A stretch of DNA of 64,000 nt from Planctomycetota bacterium (GTDB taxonomy: Bacteria; Planctomycetota; Planctomycetia; Pirellulales; UBA1268): NCBI GenBank assembly GCA_016872555.1, contig VGZO01000018.1, forward strand, positions 1-64,000. The letters run 5' to 3'. Shown in pieces: positions 16,741 through 25,322 of the stretch (positions are counted from its first letter, which is position 1; each line of letters opens with the position of its first letter). The notes below the pieces were generated by a model that was given only the letters and a program-made list of their open reading frames with translations, made no database searches and had not been told where the DNA came from. The translations under genes and the position numbers were made by a program.

Positions 16741-17398
16741 ACAGCCGGCTGTGGTGGTAGCCCTTGGAAAGTTCGGCCGACTGCTTGTCGTAGGTGCCGG
16801 TGCGGACATCGACCAGTTCGAGCGTCAGCAGGTAGTCGCGCTGCTCATCGCGGTTGGATCGCGTGGTGCCGCTGGTGAGGCGGGCGTAGAGGAGGAAGTC
16901 GATCGGCTGCCCTTGGCTCTCCATCGTCGCGGCGAAGGCACGCATCCGCTCGGGGACGAGCAGCTCGTCGGGGCGCGAACGCGTCTCGCGGAGGGCGGCG
17001 TCGACCGCGCGGCGGTTGATCGACTCGAACGACTGGCTGTCGAGGATCCGCTGGTCGATGATCTCGAACACCTGCTCCTTGAAGTCGCCGATGTCCTCGG
17101 CGCTCGCGTTCTCGACGCCGACAAAGCAGATCCGGCGCCGCGGCGGCGGCACCACCTCGACGCCGTCGAACGACACCTGCCGGACCGGGTCGCCGCAGTG
17201 CCGGGCCAGGAGCTTGGCCACCGACTCGTTGACCAGCGGGCGAAACGTTTCCTGGCCGGCCTGGTGGCTTCCGGTCATCAGCCGGTCTCCCGGCTCGATG
17301 ATCCGGGAGAACCGGGTCGCCCGGCAGCCGGCGGCCGAGGCGGCAGCGACCAGCGGAACGACCAGCGTCGAGACGAACGCGCGCCGTGGTGACGGCAT
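16703..17398 (-). CDS. LpoB-like lipoprotein (penicillin-binding-protein activator family)
   Basis: A 231-residue lipoprotein: basic N-terminus, hydrophobic core and lipobox ASAAG-C (Cys 25). The body has the family pattern FRPLVNESVAKLLARHCG, FVGVENASAEDIGDF, a long helix and the C-terminal strand DYLLTLELVDVRTGTYDKQSAELSKGYHHS. LpoB activates the peptidoglycan synthase PBP1b from the outer membrane in enterobacteria. In planctomycetes the partner is unknown. The last ten residues (WWATRPRSRP) look unlike the family and overlap the COG3014-like remnant, so the 3' end may have been altered by a deletion. A minus-strand TAGGAT (17431-17426) may be its -10. Confidence 0.8.
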   Translation of the reverse strand: MPSPRRAFVSTLVVPLVAAASAAGCRATRFSRIIEPGDRLMTGSHQAGQETFRPLVNESVAKLLARHCGDPVRQVSFDGVEVVPPPRRRICFVGVENASAEDIGDFKEQVFEIIDQRILDSQSFESINRRAVDAALRETRSRPDELLVPERMRAFAATMESQGQPIDFLLYARLTSGTTRSNRDEQRDYLLTLELVDVRTGTYDKQSAELSKGYHHSRLSRWWATRPRSRP

Positions 17399-17501
17399 GG
17401 GGTTGGGCTCCGGAGCGGGGGCGGGATCCTAGCGGGTCCCCTGCCGTGGCGGAGAGCCCATTTCCCCCCGGGATTTCCCCACGTCCGGTACGCGCCCGGC
17501 G

Positions 17502-18644
17502 TCAGAACCGCGTGGGCGACAGGAAGCCGATCGGCAGTGCCGTGGCGCCGGCGAGGGCGAGGTCGGCGAGCACCTCGCCGACGACGGCGGCGAACTTGAA
17601 GCCGTGGCCGGAGAAACCGGCGGCGATCGCCACCCGCGGATCGGCCGGATGGAGGCCGAGGAGGAAGTGGCCGTCGGGGGACATCGTGTAGAGGCAGGCC
17701 GCGGACCGGACCGGCGGCCCGTCCGCCGCGGGGACGTGCGCGGCGAGGAACCGACGGACCCGCGCCACTTCCTGTTCGTCGATCCCGCGGTCGACGGCCA
17801 GCGGATCGGCGATGGGCGTGCCGCCGGTGTGCTCGGCGACCTTGACGCCGCTTCCGTCGATCTCGGGGAACCCGTAGAAGAATCCCTCGGGCAGGTCGAA
17901 GGCGAAGCAGGGGAGCGTGCCAGGCGCGAACTCCGCCCGGCGCCGGGCGCGCGGGCGAAACCAGAACAGCCCCTTGCGAAGGACGCGGAACGTCACCTTC
18001 GGCAGCTGGAGAAGGTCGCCGGCCCACGGCCCCGGCGCGAGGACGACCCGGTCGGCGGCGTACGTCCCCCGGTCGGTGTCGATCACGATCTCGCGGCCGC
18101 CGCCGCGCCAGCCGTGGACGGTCACGCCCGTGTCGATCCGCGCGCCATGCCGAACCGCCCGATCGACGTGGGCGGCGACGCACTCCTCGACGCGCAGCCA
18201 CCCGCCGCGGCGTTCGAGAAGGGCGACCCAGTCGTCGGGGAGGGAAAACAGCGGGCTTGCGGCGCGCGCGGCGGCGGTGTCGAGCCGCTCGAGGGGCAGG
18301 CCGTGGACCGCGGCGGCGTGGAGCGTGCCGCGGATCGCCTCCCCCGTGGGCGGACCGACGAGCAGCAGGCCCGACTCGGTGAGCAGCCCCCGCCCCGTCT
18401 CCTCCTCGAGCGCACGCCACCGCTCGTAGGCGCGACGGAGGAGCGGGACGTAGTCGGGATGCTCGAAGTAGGCCAGACGGATGAGGCGCGACTGCCCGTG
18501 CGAACTGCCCCGGTCGTGCGGCGGCGGGAAGCGGTCGAGGACGATCACGCTCCGGCCGCGCGCGGCGATCTCCGCCGCCGCGGCACTGCCCATGCCGCCA
18601 CCGCCGACGACGACCACGTCGGCATGGGAGCCCGCGGGCGTCAT
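17502..18644 (-). CDS. solA: N-methyl-L-tryptophan oxidase / monomeric sarcosine oxidase family FAD enzyme
   Basis: A 380-residue flavoenzyme of the SolA/monomeric sarcosine oxidase family, which oxidatively demethylates N-methylated amino acids with O2. The FAD site VVVGGGGMGSAAAAEIAARG, the SSHGQSRLIRLAY segment and the covalent-flavin cysteine (Cys 317 in ACLYTMSPDGHFLLGLHP) are all present, and the C-terminal FSGHGFKFAAVVGE strand closes the domain. Start at ATG 18644 was chosen because it gives a normal family length; the frame runs further upstream only as a shadow. It lies 55 bases after the isochorismatase/ThuA gene on the same strand and may be co-transcribed. Exact amine substrate is unknown. 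Confidence 0.88.
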   Translation of the reverse strand: MTPAGSHADVVVVGGGGMGSAAAAEIAARGRSVIVLDRFPPPHDRGSSHGQSRLIRLAYFEHPDYVPLLRRAYERWRALEEETGRGLLTESGLLLVGPPTGEAIRGTLHAAAVHGLPLERLDTAAARAASPLFSLPDDWVALLERRGGWLRVEECVAAHVDRAVRHGARIDTGVTVHGWRGGGREIVIDTDRGTYAADRVVLAPGPWAGDLLQLPKVTFRVLRKGLFWFRPRARRRAEFAPGTLPCFAFDLPEGFFYGFPEIDGSGVKVAEHTGGTPIADPLAVDRGIDEQEVARVRRFLAAHVPAADGPPVRSAACLYTMSPDGHFLLGLHPADPRVAIAAGFSGHGFKFAAVVGEVLADLALAGATALPIGFLSPTRF

Positions 18645-18699
18645 CGCACCACCGCGAGCGGTGCAGATGCAGTCGCGGCTGCGCCACAGCGGCCGGTGA

Positions 18700-20880
18700 T
18701 CATTCGAGCACCGTGACGGCGTCGGCCGGGCCGCCGAATTGGGCCGGCAACGGCATGTCGGGAAACCCGGCGCCACGGGCACCGCCGACGCGGATCTGCC
18801 AGCGGTCGAGCATGACGTGCGCGGCGGCATCACGCGCCACCAGCGTGGTCGTCGCGTCGACGTAGGCGCGCACGGCGCTGGCAGCGACTTCCACCGCCAG
18901 CACCCCGGGGCGGTGCCGCGTGAGGATCGAGGCCGGCAGCGTGAACACGGTCCCGCGGCCCTCGACGACTTCCGCCGCCAGTGGCCGGCCGTCGTACCAG
19001 GCCTCGAGCGCGCCGGCGGCAAAGCCGCCCCCATCCGCGGGCGCGACGACGAGCTCGAGCCCCCGTTCCGCGGCGGCGGCATCGGGCACGACCACCGTCC
19101 GCGCCCAGAGCGCCGACGCGCTCCCGGTATGGCGGACGACCAGATCGGCAGCCGCGGGGAATTCCGCCGTGGCGACTTTCCGCACGCTGACCCAGCGGAG
19201 CGCCGGATCGTGGGGATCGCGCTGGTCGAGCTCACGAGGTGGCTTCACACCGGCGGCCACATGGACGGCGTTGACGATCACCCGTTCCACCTCCGGCCGC
19301 GCGAGGTCGTCGGGATGGCCGACCGACGTATAGATCGAGAGGCCACCGTCGGGACGGCGGAGCTCGGTGAGGACCGGCTGCGGCGCCTCGCCCGGTATCG
19401 CCCCGGTGGCGAGCACGACCGTGGCCGGTGTCGCCGGTGCGATCCGGTACAGCGACCCGGTCTGGGGCAGCTCCCCCTCGGTGGGAACGCCCGAGAGGAG
19501 CGGGTGAACCGCCGCGGCGCGCTCGGCGCGGATCACCGAGGCCACGTCCTTGCCGAAGTGCCCCGTGTACTCGATCCCGAACACGTCGCGGTCGAACTCC
19601 GGCCAGGTCTCGCGGTCGGCCACCGGCGGCCGCGGTTCGAACGGGTGGCTCGCCGTGCGGATCCCGATCACGGGCTTGCCCGCGGCGAGAAACGCCCGCA
19701 GCGCCGTCATCTGCCCCGACGGCAACCCGCGGCGCCGCACGGCCAAGACGAGCACGTCGGCCTCGGCGATCCGCTCGAGCCCGGGGATCGAGTGGGGATC
19801 ATCGGGGGCGACATGGTGCTCGACGACGCGAAACGCGCCCCCGAGCCGCCGCCGCGCCAGCGCCGGCAGCGTGCGGTGGCTGCCATATTCGTCTTCGGCG
19901 ATGACCAGCGCCACCGTCGGCCGGGCGTCGCGCGGCGACCGGAACGGCCGCGCTCCTTCGCCGAGCAGCTCGTCGCTGCCGATCGTCGGGCAGACGTGCC
20001 GCTCGACATGGTCGATCATCCGCTCGGTGCCGGTGAAATGGTTGACCCACGGCCACTCGGCCGGGTCGTACATCGTGTCGGTGAGATCACGGACGAGCAC
20101 CACGTCGCGTCCGGCCTCGGCCATCCGCCGCAGGCCGAATGGCCGGCCGAGGACGCACATGTTGAGGTGGACTCCGACGAGGATCACGTGCCGGATCCCG
20201 CGCGCGGCCAGCACCCGCGCCGTCTCCGCACCATCGTCGGTGATGAAGTCGCGCTCGGCGTCGATCGGCACGTCCGGCGACTGCCGCAGCCAGGGCATCC
20301 GTGGATTCCGCCCCAGCCGCTCGAGCTCCGCCGCCCAGGCCGCGTGCTCGGCCGGGTCGTCATCCTCGCCGCCGAGCGACTGGTCGAGGGGATACTCGGC
20401 GTCGGCCTCGGCCGCGAGCGTCGAGCACCAGCCGGCGCGGGCTGCCTCCGGAGGCACGAAACCGGCGGGAAGCCCGGCGGCGACGAGCTCGACGACGCGC
20501 TTCCGGGCCGGGTGGAGAGCGTAGGCCGGCATGCAGTCGCTCGGCGCGTGGATCACCGTGCCGCCGGTGGCCCGGATCCGGTCGCAGACCGCCGCGATCC
20601 GCGGGGCGAATTCGCCGAGCCGTTCGACCGCGCGCTTGCAGTGGTGCTGATCCCAGACGTCGCACACGATCACGGCCGTCGCCGGCGCCGGCCACTCGAC
20701 CGGCGTCGCCACCGTGCGCCACCAGTCGCGGGCGGCATCGCCGGGCGTCTGCCGTCGCGCCTCGAGGCGCCAGGTGGCGGCACCGTCGGCGCACGACGAA
20801 CGCGAGCCGACCCCGAGGAGGGCCGCGACCAGCACGATCAGACACCGCGCGCCGCACCGTCTGCCGTCGCTCGCTCCCAT
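18700..20880 (-). CDS. secreted isochorismatase-like / ThuA-like fusion protein
   Basis: A 726-residue exported protein. A signal peptide (CLIVLVAALLGVGSRSSCA) is followed by a cysteine-hydrolase (isochorismatase-like) domain at about 50-300, with VIVCDVWDQHH and the catalytic-cysteine strand VLVGVHLNMCVLGR (Cys about 241). Next is a ThuA-like trehalose-utilisation domain at about 320-545 (VALVIAEDEYG, VLVLAVRRRGLP, IYTSVGHPDDL). The last 170 residues are a beta-rich domain (VRKVATAEFP...FTLPASILTRHRPGVLAVEV). Start ATG 20880 has GGAGG 8 bases upstream; the frame is open for 52 further codons through a 9-bp repeat. It is divergent from a MocA oxidoreductase gene. Similar isochorismatase/ThuA architectures exist in planctomycetes, but substrates are unknown. 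Confidence 0.85.
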   Translation of the reverse strand: MGASDGRRCGARCLIVLVAALLGVGSRSSCADGAATWRLEARRQTPGDAARDWWRTVATPVEWPAPATAVIVCDVWDQHHCKRAVERLGEFAPRIAAVCDRIRATGGTVIHAPSDCMPAYALHPARKRVVELVAAGLPAGFVPPEAARAGWCSTLAAEADAEYPLDQSLGGEDDDPAEHAAWAAELERLGRNPRMPWLRQSPDVPIDAERDFITDDGAETARVLAARGIRHVILVGVHLNMCVLGRPFGLRRMAEAGRDVVLVRDLTDTMYDPAEWPWVNHFTGTERMIDHVERHVCPTIGSDELLGEGARPFRSPRDARPTVALVIAEDEYGSHRTLPALARRRLGGAFRVVEHHVAPDDPHSIPGLERIAEADVLVLAVRRRGLPSGQMTALRAFLAAGKPVIGIRTASHPFEPRPPVADRETWPEFDRDVFGIEYTGHFGKDVASVIRAERAAAVHPLLSGVPTEGELPQTGSLYRIAPATPATVVLATGAIPGEAPQPVLTELRRPDGGLSIYTSVGHPDDLARPEVERVIVNAVHVAAGVKPPRELDQRDPHDPALRWVSVRKVATAEFPAAADLVVRHTGSASALWARTVVVPDAAAAERGLELVVAPADGGGFAAGALEAWYDGRPLAAEVVEGRGTVFTLPASILTRHRPGVLAVEVAASAVRAYVDATTTLVARDAAAHVMLDRWQIRVGGARGAGFPDMPLPAQFGGPADAVTVLE

Positions 20881-20889
20881 CGCTTCGCC

Positions 20890-20925
20890 TCCATGACCTC
20901 GATGACGTCCATGACCTCCATGCCG
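20890..20925. repeat. 9-bp tandem repeat in a 5' leader
   Basis: Four 9-base units (TCCATGACC, TCGATGACG, TCCATGACC, TCCATGCCG) lie just upstream of the isochorismatase/ThuA start codon, with the first unit next to its ribosome site on the minus strand. Repeat slippage here could alter spacing or an upstream frame. Confidence 0.7.
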
Positions 20926-21082
20926 TCCTTGATCCGGCGCGACGGCGGAGGCCGTGCTCGCCGCGGTCACCGGCTTGCGGTCGCCACGGCGGAGACGATA
21001 GCGTACCGGGATCGGGGAACTGGCAACGAGCGGCACCGCGACGCGCCCCGCTGGTGAGCTTCCTTCTCAGGACACCCTACCG

Positions 21083-22447
21083 ATGGCTGCCTCCGCTCCC
21101 CGCACCTCCGGCCCGCCCGAACCGGTCACCGGCAGCCCGGGGGCGCGCTCCATCGGCCGTCGCGACCTGCTGCGGGCCGCGGCGCTGGCCGCGCCGACGA
21201 TCGTCTCGGCGCGGGCGCTGGGCCTCGAGCCGGGAGTGGCGGCGGCGAGCGAACGGATCACGCTGGGGGTGATCGGAATCGGGCCGCGCTGCCGCTACGT
21301 TCTCGGCGCGATGCTGCCGCTGCCCGACGTGCAGTGCCTGGCGATCGCCGACGTGCAGCGCACGCGGCGCGACGCCGGGAAGAAACTCGTCGACGACCAC
21401 TACGGCACCACCGATTGTCGGGTGTTTCGTGACTTCCGCGAGCTCCTCGATCGCCCCGGCATCGACGCCGTCCTCGTCGCCACCGGCGACCGCTGGCACG
21501 GTCCGGCCTCGATGCTCGCCGCCGCGGCGGGGAAGGACGTGTACAGCGAGAAGCCGTGCGGGATCTCGATCGGGGTCTGCCAGCGGCTCGCCGACACATT
21601 CCGTCGTACCGGGCGGATCTTCCAGGCCGGCACGCAGCGCCGCAGTGTTCCCAACTTCATCGCCGCAGTCGAGCTTGCCCGGTCGGGAAAGCTCGGGGCG
21701 CTGCGCACGCTCCACGCCTCGGCCTACAAGCCGGTGCTCGCCAACGACTGGCTCCCCGCCCAGCCCACCCCCGACCGCGACGAGTGCGACTGGAACCTGT
21801 GGCTCGGCCCGGCGCCGTGGCGCCCGTTCAACCAGCAGTACGTCGACGGCAAGTGGCGCGGGTATCACGATTTCGACTCAGGCGCCAAGCTGCTCGACTG
21901 GGGTGCCCACACCGTCGACCTCTGCCAGTGGGCCGGTGGCTACGACGGCACGACGCCGGTCGAGTTCGATCCGCAGCCGACCGCGCTCGAGTGCCGCTAC
22001 GCCGACGGCGTCAGGCTCGTGATCGACTTCCTCCCCGACCCGTTCGGCGACCGGGGCCCCAACTGGAACACCAAGCTCGGCACCTGCCCCGTGAAGTTCG
22101 TCGGCGACGACGGCTGGGTGGAGACGGGCGACGCCGGGGGAACCGATCTTTCCGACGAGGCGCTACGCCCGGCGATCGGCGCCGCCGCCAAGAAGATCGC
22201 CGGCACCGATGCGGCGCTCCACGCGCGCAACTTCTTCGACTGCGTCAAGTCGCGCCAGCCGACGGTCTGCAACGCCGACGTGATGCGCACCAGCCACGTC
22301 GCCTGCCACGCCGCGGCGCTGGCGTGGATCCTCGGCCGCCCGCTGCGCTTCGACCCGGTGCAGGAGGCTTTCCTCACCGCCGACGGCCGGCCCGACCACG
22401 AGGCCGACGGCCTCCGCTCGCGCCCGGAGCGCGACCCGTTTGCCTGA
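21083..22447 (+). CDS. Tat-exported Gfo/Idh/MocA family oxidoreductase
   Basis: A 454-residue oxidoreductase with a twin-arginine signal (GRRDLLRAAALAAPTIVSARA). The Rossmann part has LGVIGIGPRCRYVLGAML, LAIADVQ and the classic EKP in VYSEKPCGIS. The C-terminal domain has LDWGAHTVDLCQWA, giving the DWGxH(x3)D catalytic pattern of the planctomycete group. Start at 21083 has AGGA at about 9 bases. It is divergent from the isochorismatase/ThuA gene across about 200 bases and convergent with the DHDPS-family gene with 20 bases between stops. Substrate unknown. Confidence 0.9.
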   Translation: MAASAPRTSGPPEPVTGSPGARSIGRRDLLRAAALAAPTIVSARALGLEPGVAAASERITLGVIGIGPRCRYVLGAMLPLPDVQCLAIADVQRTRRDAGKKLVDDHYGTTDCRVFRDFRELLDRPGIDAVLVATGDRWHGPASMLAAAAGKDVYSEKPCGISIGVCQRLADTFRRTGRIFQAGTQRRSVPNFIAAVELARSGKLGALRTLHASAYKPVLANDWLPAQPTPDRDECDWNLWLGPAPWRPFNQQYVDGKWRGYHDFDSGAKLLDWGAHTVDLCQWAGGYDGTTPVEFDPQPTALECRYADGVRLVIDFLPDPFGDRGPNWNTKLGTCPVKFVGDDGWVETGDAGGTDLSDEALRPAIGAAAKKIAGTDAALHARNFFDCVKSRQPTVCNADVMRTSHVACHAAALAWILGRPLRFDPVQEAFLTADGRPDHEADGLRSRPERDPFA

Positions 22448-22467
22448 TTGGTCCCGCCGGGCCCGGT

Positions 22468-23388
22468 TCAGACCGTGCGGTCGGCGGCGAGCAGCGTCCG
22501 CGCGGCGGCGGTGATCGGCGCCACGTGCTCCGGCTCCACCGTGGTGAGGAGCGGCAGCAACGGACCGGTGGCGGCGATCCCGGCGCTGGCAACCGCCTGG
22601 TGGAGGACGCGGATCGGATTGATGGCGTTGCGCAGATCCTCGAGCGGCCGGAACAGGTCGCGGATCCGCTCCGCTTGGGCGAAATCGCCGCGGCGCACCG
22701 CCGCCAGCAGCGCCTGGGAGAGCCGCGGCGCCACACAGACGCAGCCGCTGGTGAACCCACCGAGCCCGAAGCCGCGGAGATGCTCGATCGCCGGCTGTTC
22801 GCCGATCCCGCTGATGATCTTCCGCGGATCGACCAGCGCCACCAGCCGCCGCAGGTAGGGATCGACGGCCGGATCGGTGCGGACCGTCGCGTACTTGATC
22901 GCCGAGATCAGCCCGTCGCGGTCGAGGTCGGCGACGTCCTCGGGCTCGATGAACCCGTCGTGCTTGACGTACACCAGCGCCGGAACCCCGGCCGCATCGA
23001 CGAACCGGCGGATCCCGTCGGCGACGCCCCGGCTGGTCGTGATTCCGTGCTGGGGCAGGACCATCACCGTCGGAAAGGCATGGCGCCGCACGACACGGGC
23101 CTGTTCCAGCAGCAGCCCGTAGGTCGGCCCCGCCGACGGGACCACGAGCGTCCGGGGTCCGGCCAGGCGCGACAGCAGCGCGAGCAACCCGTCGTACTCC
23201 GACAGCGGCAGGTGATACAGGTTGGCGTTGCCGCCGTAGAGGAGCAGTTCCACGCCGCCGTTCTCCAGATGGCGGATGATCCGCTCGTTCTCGGGCTCGC
23301 TGATCGCGCCGTCGGTGGACCGCGCCAGCGGGGGCACCGCCATCACGGAGCGGGCGAGATGGTCGGGGGACAGCGGTGCGGTGAGCAT
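22468..23388 (-). CDS. dihydrodipicolinate synthase family lyase/dehydratase
   Basis: A 306-residue class I aldolase-fold enzyme of the DapA family. The Schiff-base lysine is in LISAIKYATV, and the tyrosine-strand VPALVYVKHDG and the early GGNANLYHLPLSEY loop are family-like but differ from true DapA GGTTGE motifs. With an IlvD/Edd-family dehydratase 103 bases upstream on the same strand, I infer action on a 2-keto-3-deoxy sugar acid: cleavage or dehydration to a 2-keto semialdehyde. GAGGA sits 6 bases before ATG 23388. A minus-strand TAGCCT near 23440 may be a promoter of its own. Confidence 0.85.
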   Translation of the reverse strand: MLTAPLSPDHLARSVMAVPPLARSTDGAISEPENERIIRHLENGGVELLLYGGNANLYHLPLSEYDGLLALLSRLAGPRTLVVPSAGPTYGLLLEQARVVRRHAFPTVMVLPQHGITTSRGVADGIRRFVDAAGVPALVYVKHDGFIEPEDVADLDRDGLISAIKYATVRTDPAVDPYLRRLVALVDPRKIISGIGEQPAIEHLRGFGLGGFTSGCVCVAPRLSQALLAAVRRGDFAQAERIRDLFRPLEDLRNAINPIRVLHQAVASAGIAATGPLLPLLTTVEPEHVAPITAAARTLLAADRTV

Positions 23389-23491
23389 GGCATCCTCGTG
23401 ACCGGCGGGGAGTCGTGAGGGGGGCAGGCTACCCGCGGCCGCGCGCGTCGTCCATTCCCGCGGGCGGGGGTCGGTCGGCTTCGCGCGGCGG

Positions 23492-25234
23492 TCAGAAGAT
23501 GTCGGGCTCCGGCGTGTCGGGGCCGGCCTCGAGGAACCGGAAATCGCAGCCCTCGGGCGCCTGCGTCACCTCGTCGAGATACAGCCGGCCGTACCCGCGC
23601 TCCGCGCGCCGCGGCGGCGGGCTCCACGCGGCGCGGCGCCGGGCCAGCTCTGCCACATCGACGAAGAGGTCGAGCCGCCGGGCCGGCACGTCGAGGGCCA
23701 CGAGGTCGCCGTCGCGGACCAGCGCGAGCGGCCCACCGATCGCCGATTCCGGCGCGACGTGGAGCACACACGTGCCGTAACTCGTCCCCGACATCCGCGC
23801 GTCGGAGACCCGCACCATGTCGCGCACCCCCGCGGCGAGCAGCTTTCTGGGGATCGGCAGCATGCCCCATTCGGGCATCCCGGGGGCGCCCACCGGGCCG
23901 GCGGAACGGAGGACGAGCACGCTGTCGGGGGTGACGGGCAGATCCGGGGCGTCGATCCGCGCCTTGAGGTCGGCGTAATCGGCGAACACCAGCGCCGGCC
24001 CGGTATGGACCAGCAGCCGCGGATCGGCGGCGGTCGGCTTGATCACCGCGCCGTCCGGGGCGAGGGTGCCGCGGAGCACGCACGTTCCCCCGGCGGTATC
24101 GAGCGGCCGATCGAGCGGGCGGATGACGTCGTCGGCGAGAACCTCGGCGCCGGCGATGTTCTCGCCGAGCGTCCGACCGGTGACGGTCGGGCAGTCGAGG
24201 GCGAGGTGGCCGCGGAGACGCGAGAGCAGCGCCGGCACCCCTCCGGCGTCGTGGAAATCCTCCATCAGGTAGGCGCCGGCGGGGCGGAGGTTGGCGATCA
24301 CCGGCACTTGCCGCGAGATCCGGTCGAAGTCGTCGAGCGACAGCGCGACGCCGGCGCGCCGCGCCAGCGCGATGAGGTGGACGATGGCGTTGGTCGAACC
24401 GCACAGCGCCATGTCGGCGACGACGGCGTTGGCGAACGCCGCCGCCGACAGGATCCGCGCCGGCGTCAGCCGCTCCCAGACCATGTCCACGATCCGCCGG
24501 CCGCAGGCCGTGGCGAGGCGAGCGTGTGCCGAGTGGACGGCGGGGATCGTCGCCGATCCGGGAAGGGCCATCCCGAGCGTCTCGACCAGCGCCGCCATCG
24601 TCGAGGCGGTGCCCATCGTCATGCAGGTGCCGGGCGACCGCGCGATCCCGTCCTCGATCTGCCGCCAGGCGCAGTCCGAGAGGCAGCCGGCCTGGCGCTC
24701 CGCCCAATACTTCCAGACGTCGGTGCCGCTGCCGAGGCGTTGGTCGCGGTAGCGTCCGGCGAGCATCGGCCCGGCGGGGAGGAACAGCGCCGGCAGGCCG
24801 GCGGAGATCGCCCCGAGGAGCAGCCCCGGCACGGTCTTGTCGCAGCCTCCCATCAGCACGCAGCCGTCGATCGGCTGGCTGCGGAGGACCTCCTCGACCT
24901 CGAGGGCCAGCAGGTTGCGGTGGTACATCGCCGTCGGCTTGACGAACATCTCCGACAGCGACAGCACCGGGATCTCGACCGGGAATCCCCCCGCCTGCCA
25001 GACACCGCGCTTCACGTCGGCAACGCGATCACGGAAGTGCGTGTGGCACTGTGCCAGATCGCTCCACGTGTTGAGGATCGCGATCACCGGCTTGCCTTCG
25101 GCATCGTCGGCGGTGAGCCCCATCTGCCGGAGTCGGCTGCGGTGCCCGAAGCTGCGCAGGTCGTCGGGGCCGAACCAGCGCCACGAACGGAGGGAGCGCG
25201 GATCGCGATCGGGCACGGACGGACTGTTCGGCAT
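23492..25234 (-). CDS. IlvD/Edd family dehydratase, probably a sugar-acid (aldonate) dehydratase
   Basis: A 580-residue Fe-S hydro-lyase of the dihydroxy-acid dehydratase/phosphogluconate dehydratase family. Cluster and active-site motifs are visible: CHTHF early, PIDGCVLMGGCDKTVPG, GTCMTMGTASTM, CGSTNAIVHLIA, and the C-terminal RVSDARMSGTSYGTCVLH. The N-terminus (RSWRWFGPDDLRSFGHRSRLRQMG) matches pentonate dehydratases such as L-arabinonate dehydratase better than IlvD, since IlvD proteins lack the WFG start. The DHDPS-family gene lies downstream on the same strand, so the two enzymes probably catalyse sequential steps. A terminator-like hairpin lies between this gene's start and the preceding DUF1501 gene. 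Confidence 0.88.
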   Translation of the reverse strand: MPNSPSVPDRDPRSLRSWRWFGPDDLRSFGHRSRLRQMGLTADDAEGKPVIAILNTWSDLAQCHTHFRDRVADVKRGVWQAGGFPVEIPVLSLSEMFVKPTAMYHRNLLALEVEEVLRSQPIDGCVLMGGCDKTVPGLLLGAISAGLPALFLPAGPMLAGRYRDQRLGSGTDVWKYWAERQAGCLSDCAWRQIEDGIARSPGTCMTMGTASTMAALVETLGMALPGSATIPAVHSAHARLATACGRRIVDMVWERLTPARILSAAAFANAVVADMALCGSTNAIVHLIALARRAGVALSLDDFDRISRQVPVIANLRPAGAYLMEDFHDAGGVPALLSRLRGHLALDCPTVTGRTLGENIAGAEVLADDVIRPLDRPLDTAGGTCVLRGTLAPDGAVIKPTAADPRLLVHTGPALVFADYADLKARIDAPDLPVTPDSVLVLRSAGPVGAPGMPEWGMLPIPRKLLAAGVRDMVRVSDARMSGTSYGTCVLHVAPESAIGGPLALVRDGDLVALDVPARRLDLFVDVAELARRRAAWSPPPRRAERGYGRLYLDEVTQAPEGCDFRFLEAGPDTPEPDIF

Positions 25235-25267
25235 GCGGAGGCCCCGGGGCAGGAGAGAGGACCGGGA

Positions 25268-25273
25268 AGTCTA
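25268..25273 (-). promoter_or_regulatory. -10-like hexamer TAGACT for the IlvD/Edd gene
   Basis: On the minus strand TAGACT lies 33 bases upstream of the dehydratase start, just after the hairpin at 25281-25311. It matches the recurrent TAGRCT hexamer seen before other genes. The -35 is unclear. Confidence 0.3.
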
Positions 25274-25280
25274 GCTGTCC

Positions 25281-25311
25281 GTGGACGAAGCCATCCCTGG
25301 CCTTCGTCCAC
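25281..25311 (-). terminator. hairpin after the DUF1501/PSD1 block
   Basis: A perfect 10-bp inverted repeat, GTGGACGAAG and CTTCGTCCAC, with an 11-base loop; the stem extends by two G-C pairs if one base bulges. On the minus strand it starts 12 bases after the DUF1501 stop and lies before the promoter of the dehydratase gene. There is no T-tract, so it may be a factor-dependent or weak terminator. Confidence 0.5.
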
Positions 25312-25322
25312 CAGCCACCGCG

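Noticed and set aside
17423-17440. GGGATCC-type hairpin upstream of the LpoB-like gene as a terminator
   Set aside because: It overlaps the -10-like TAGGAT and lies at a promoter; a wobble pair breaks the stem and no T-tract follows.
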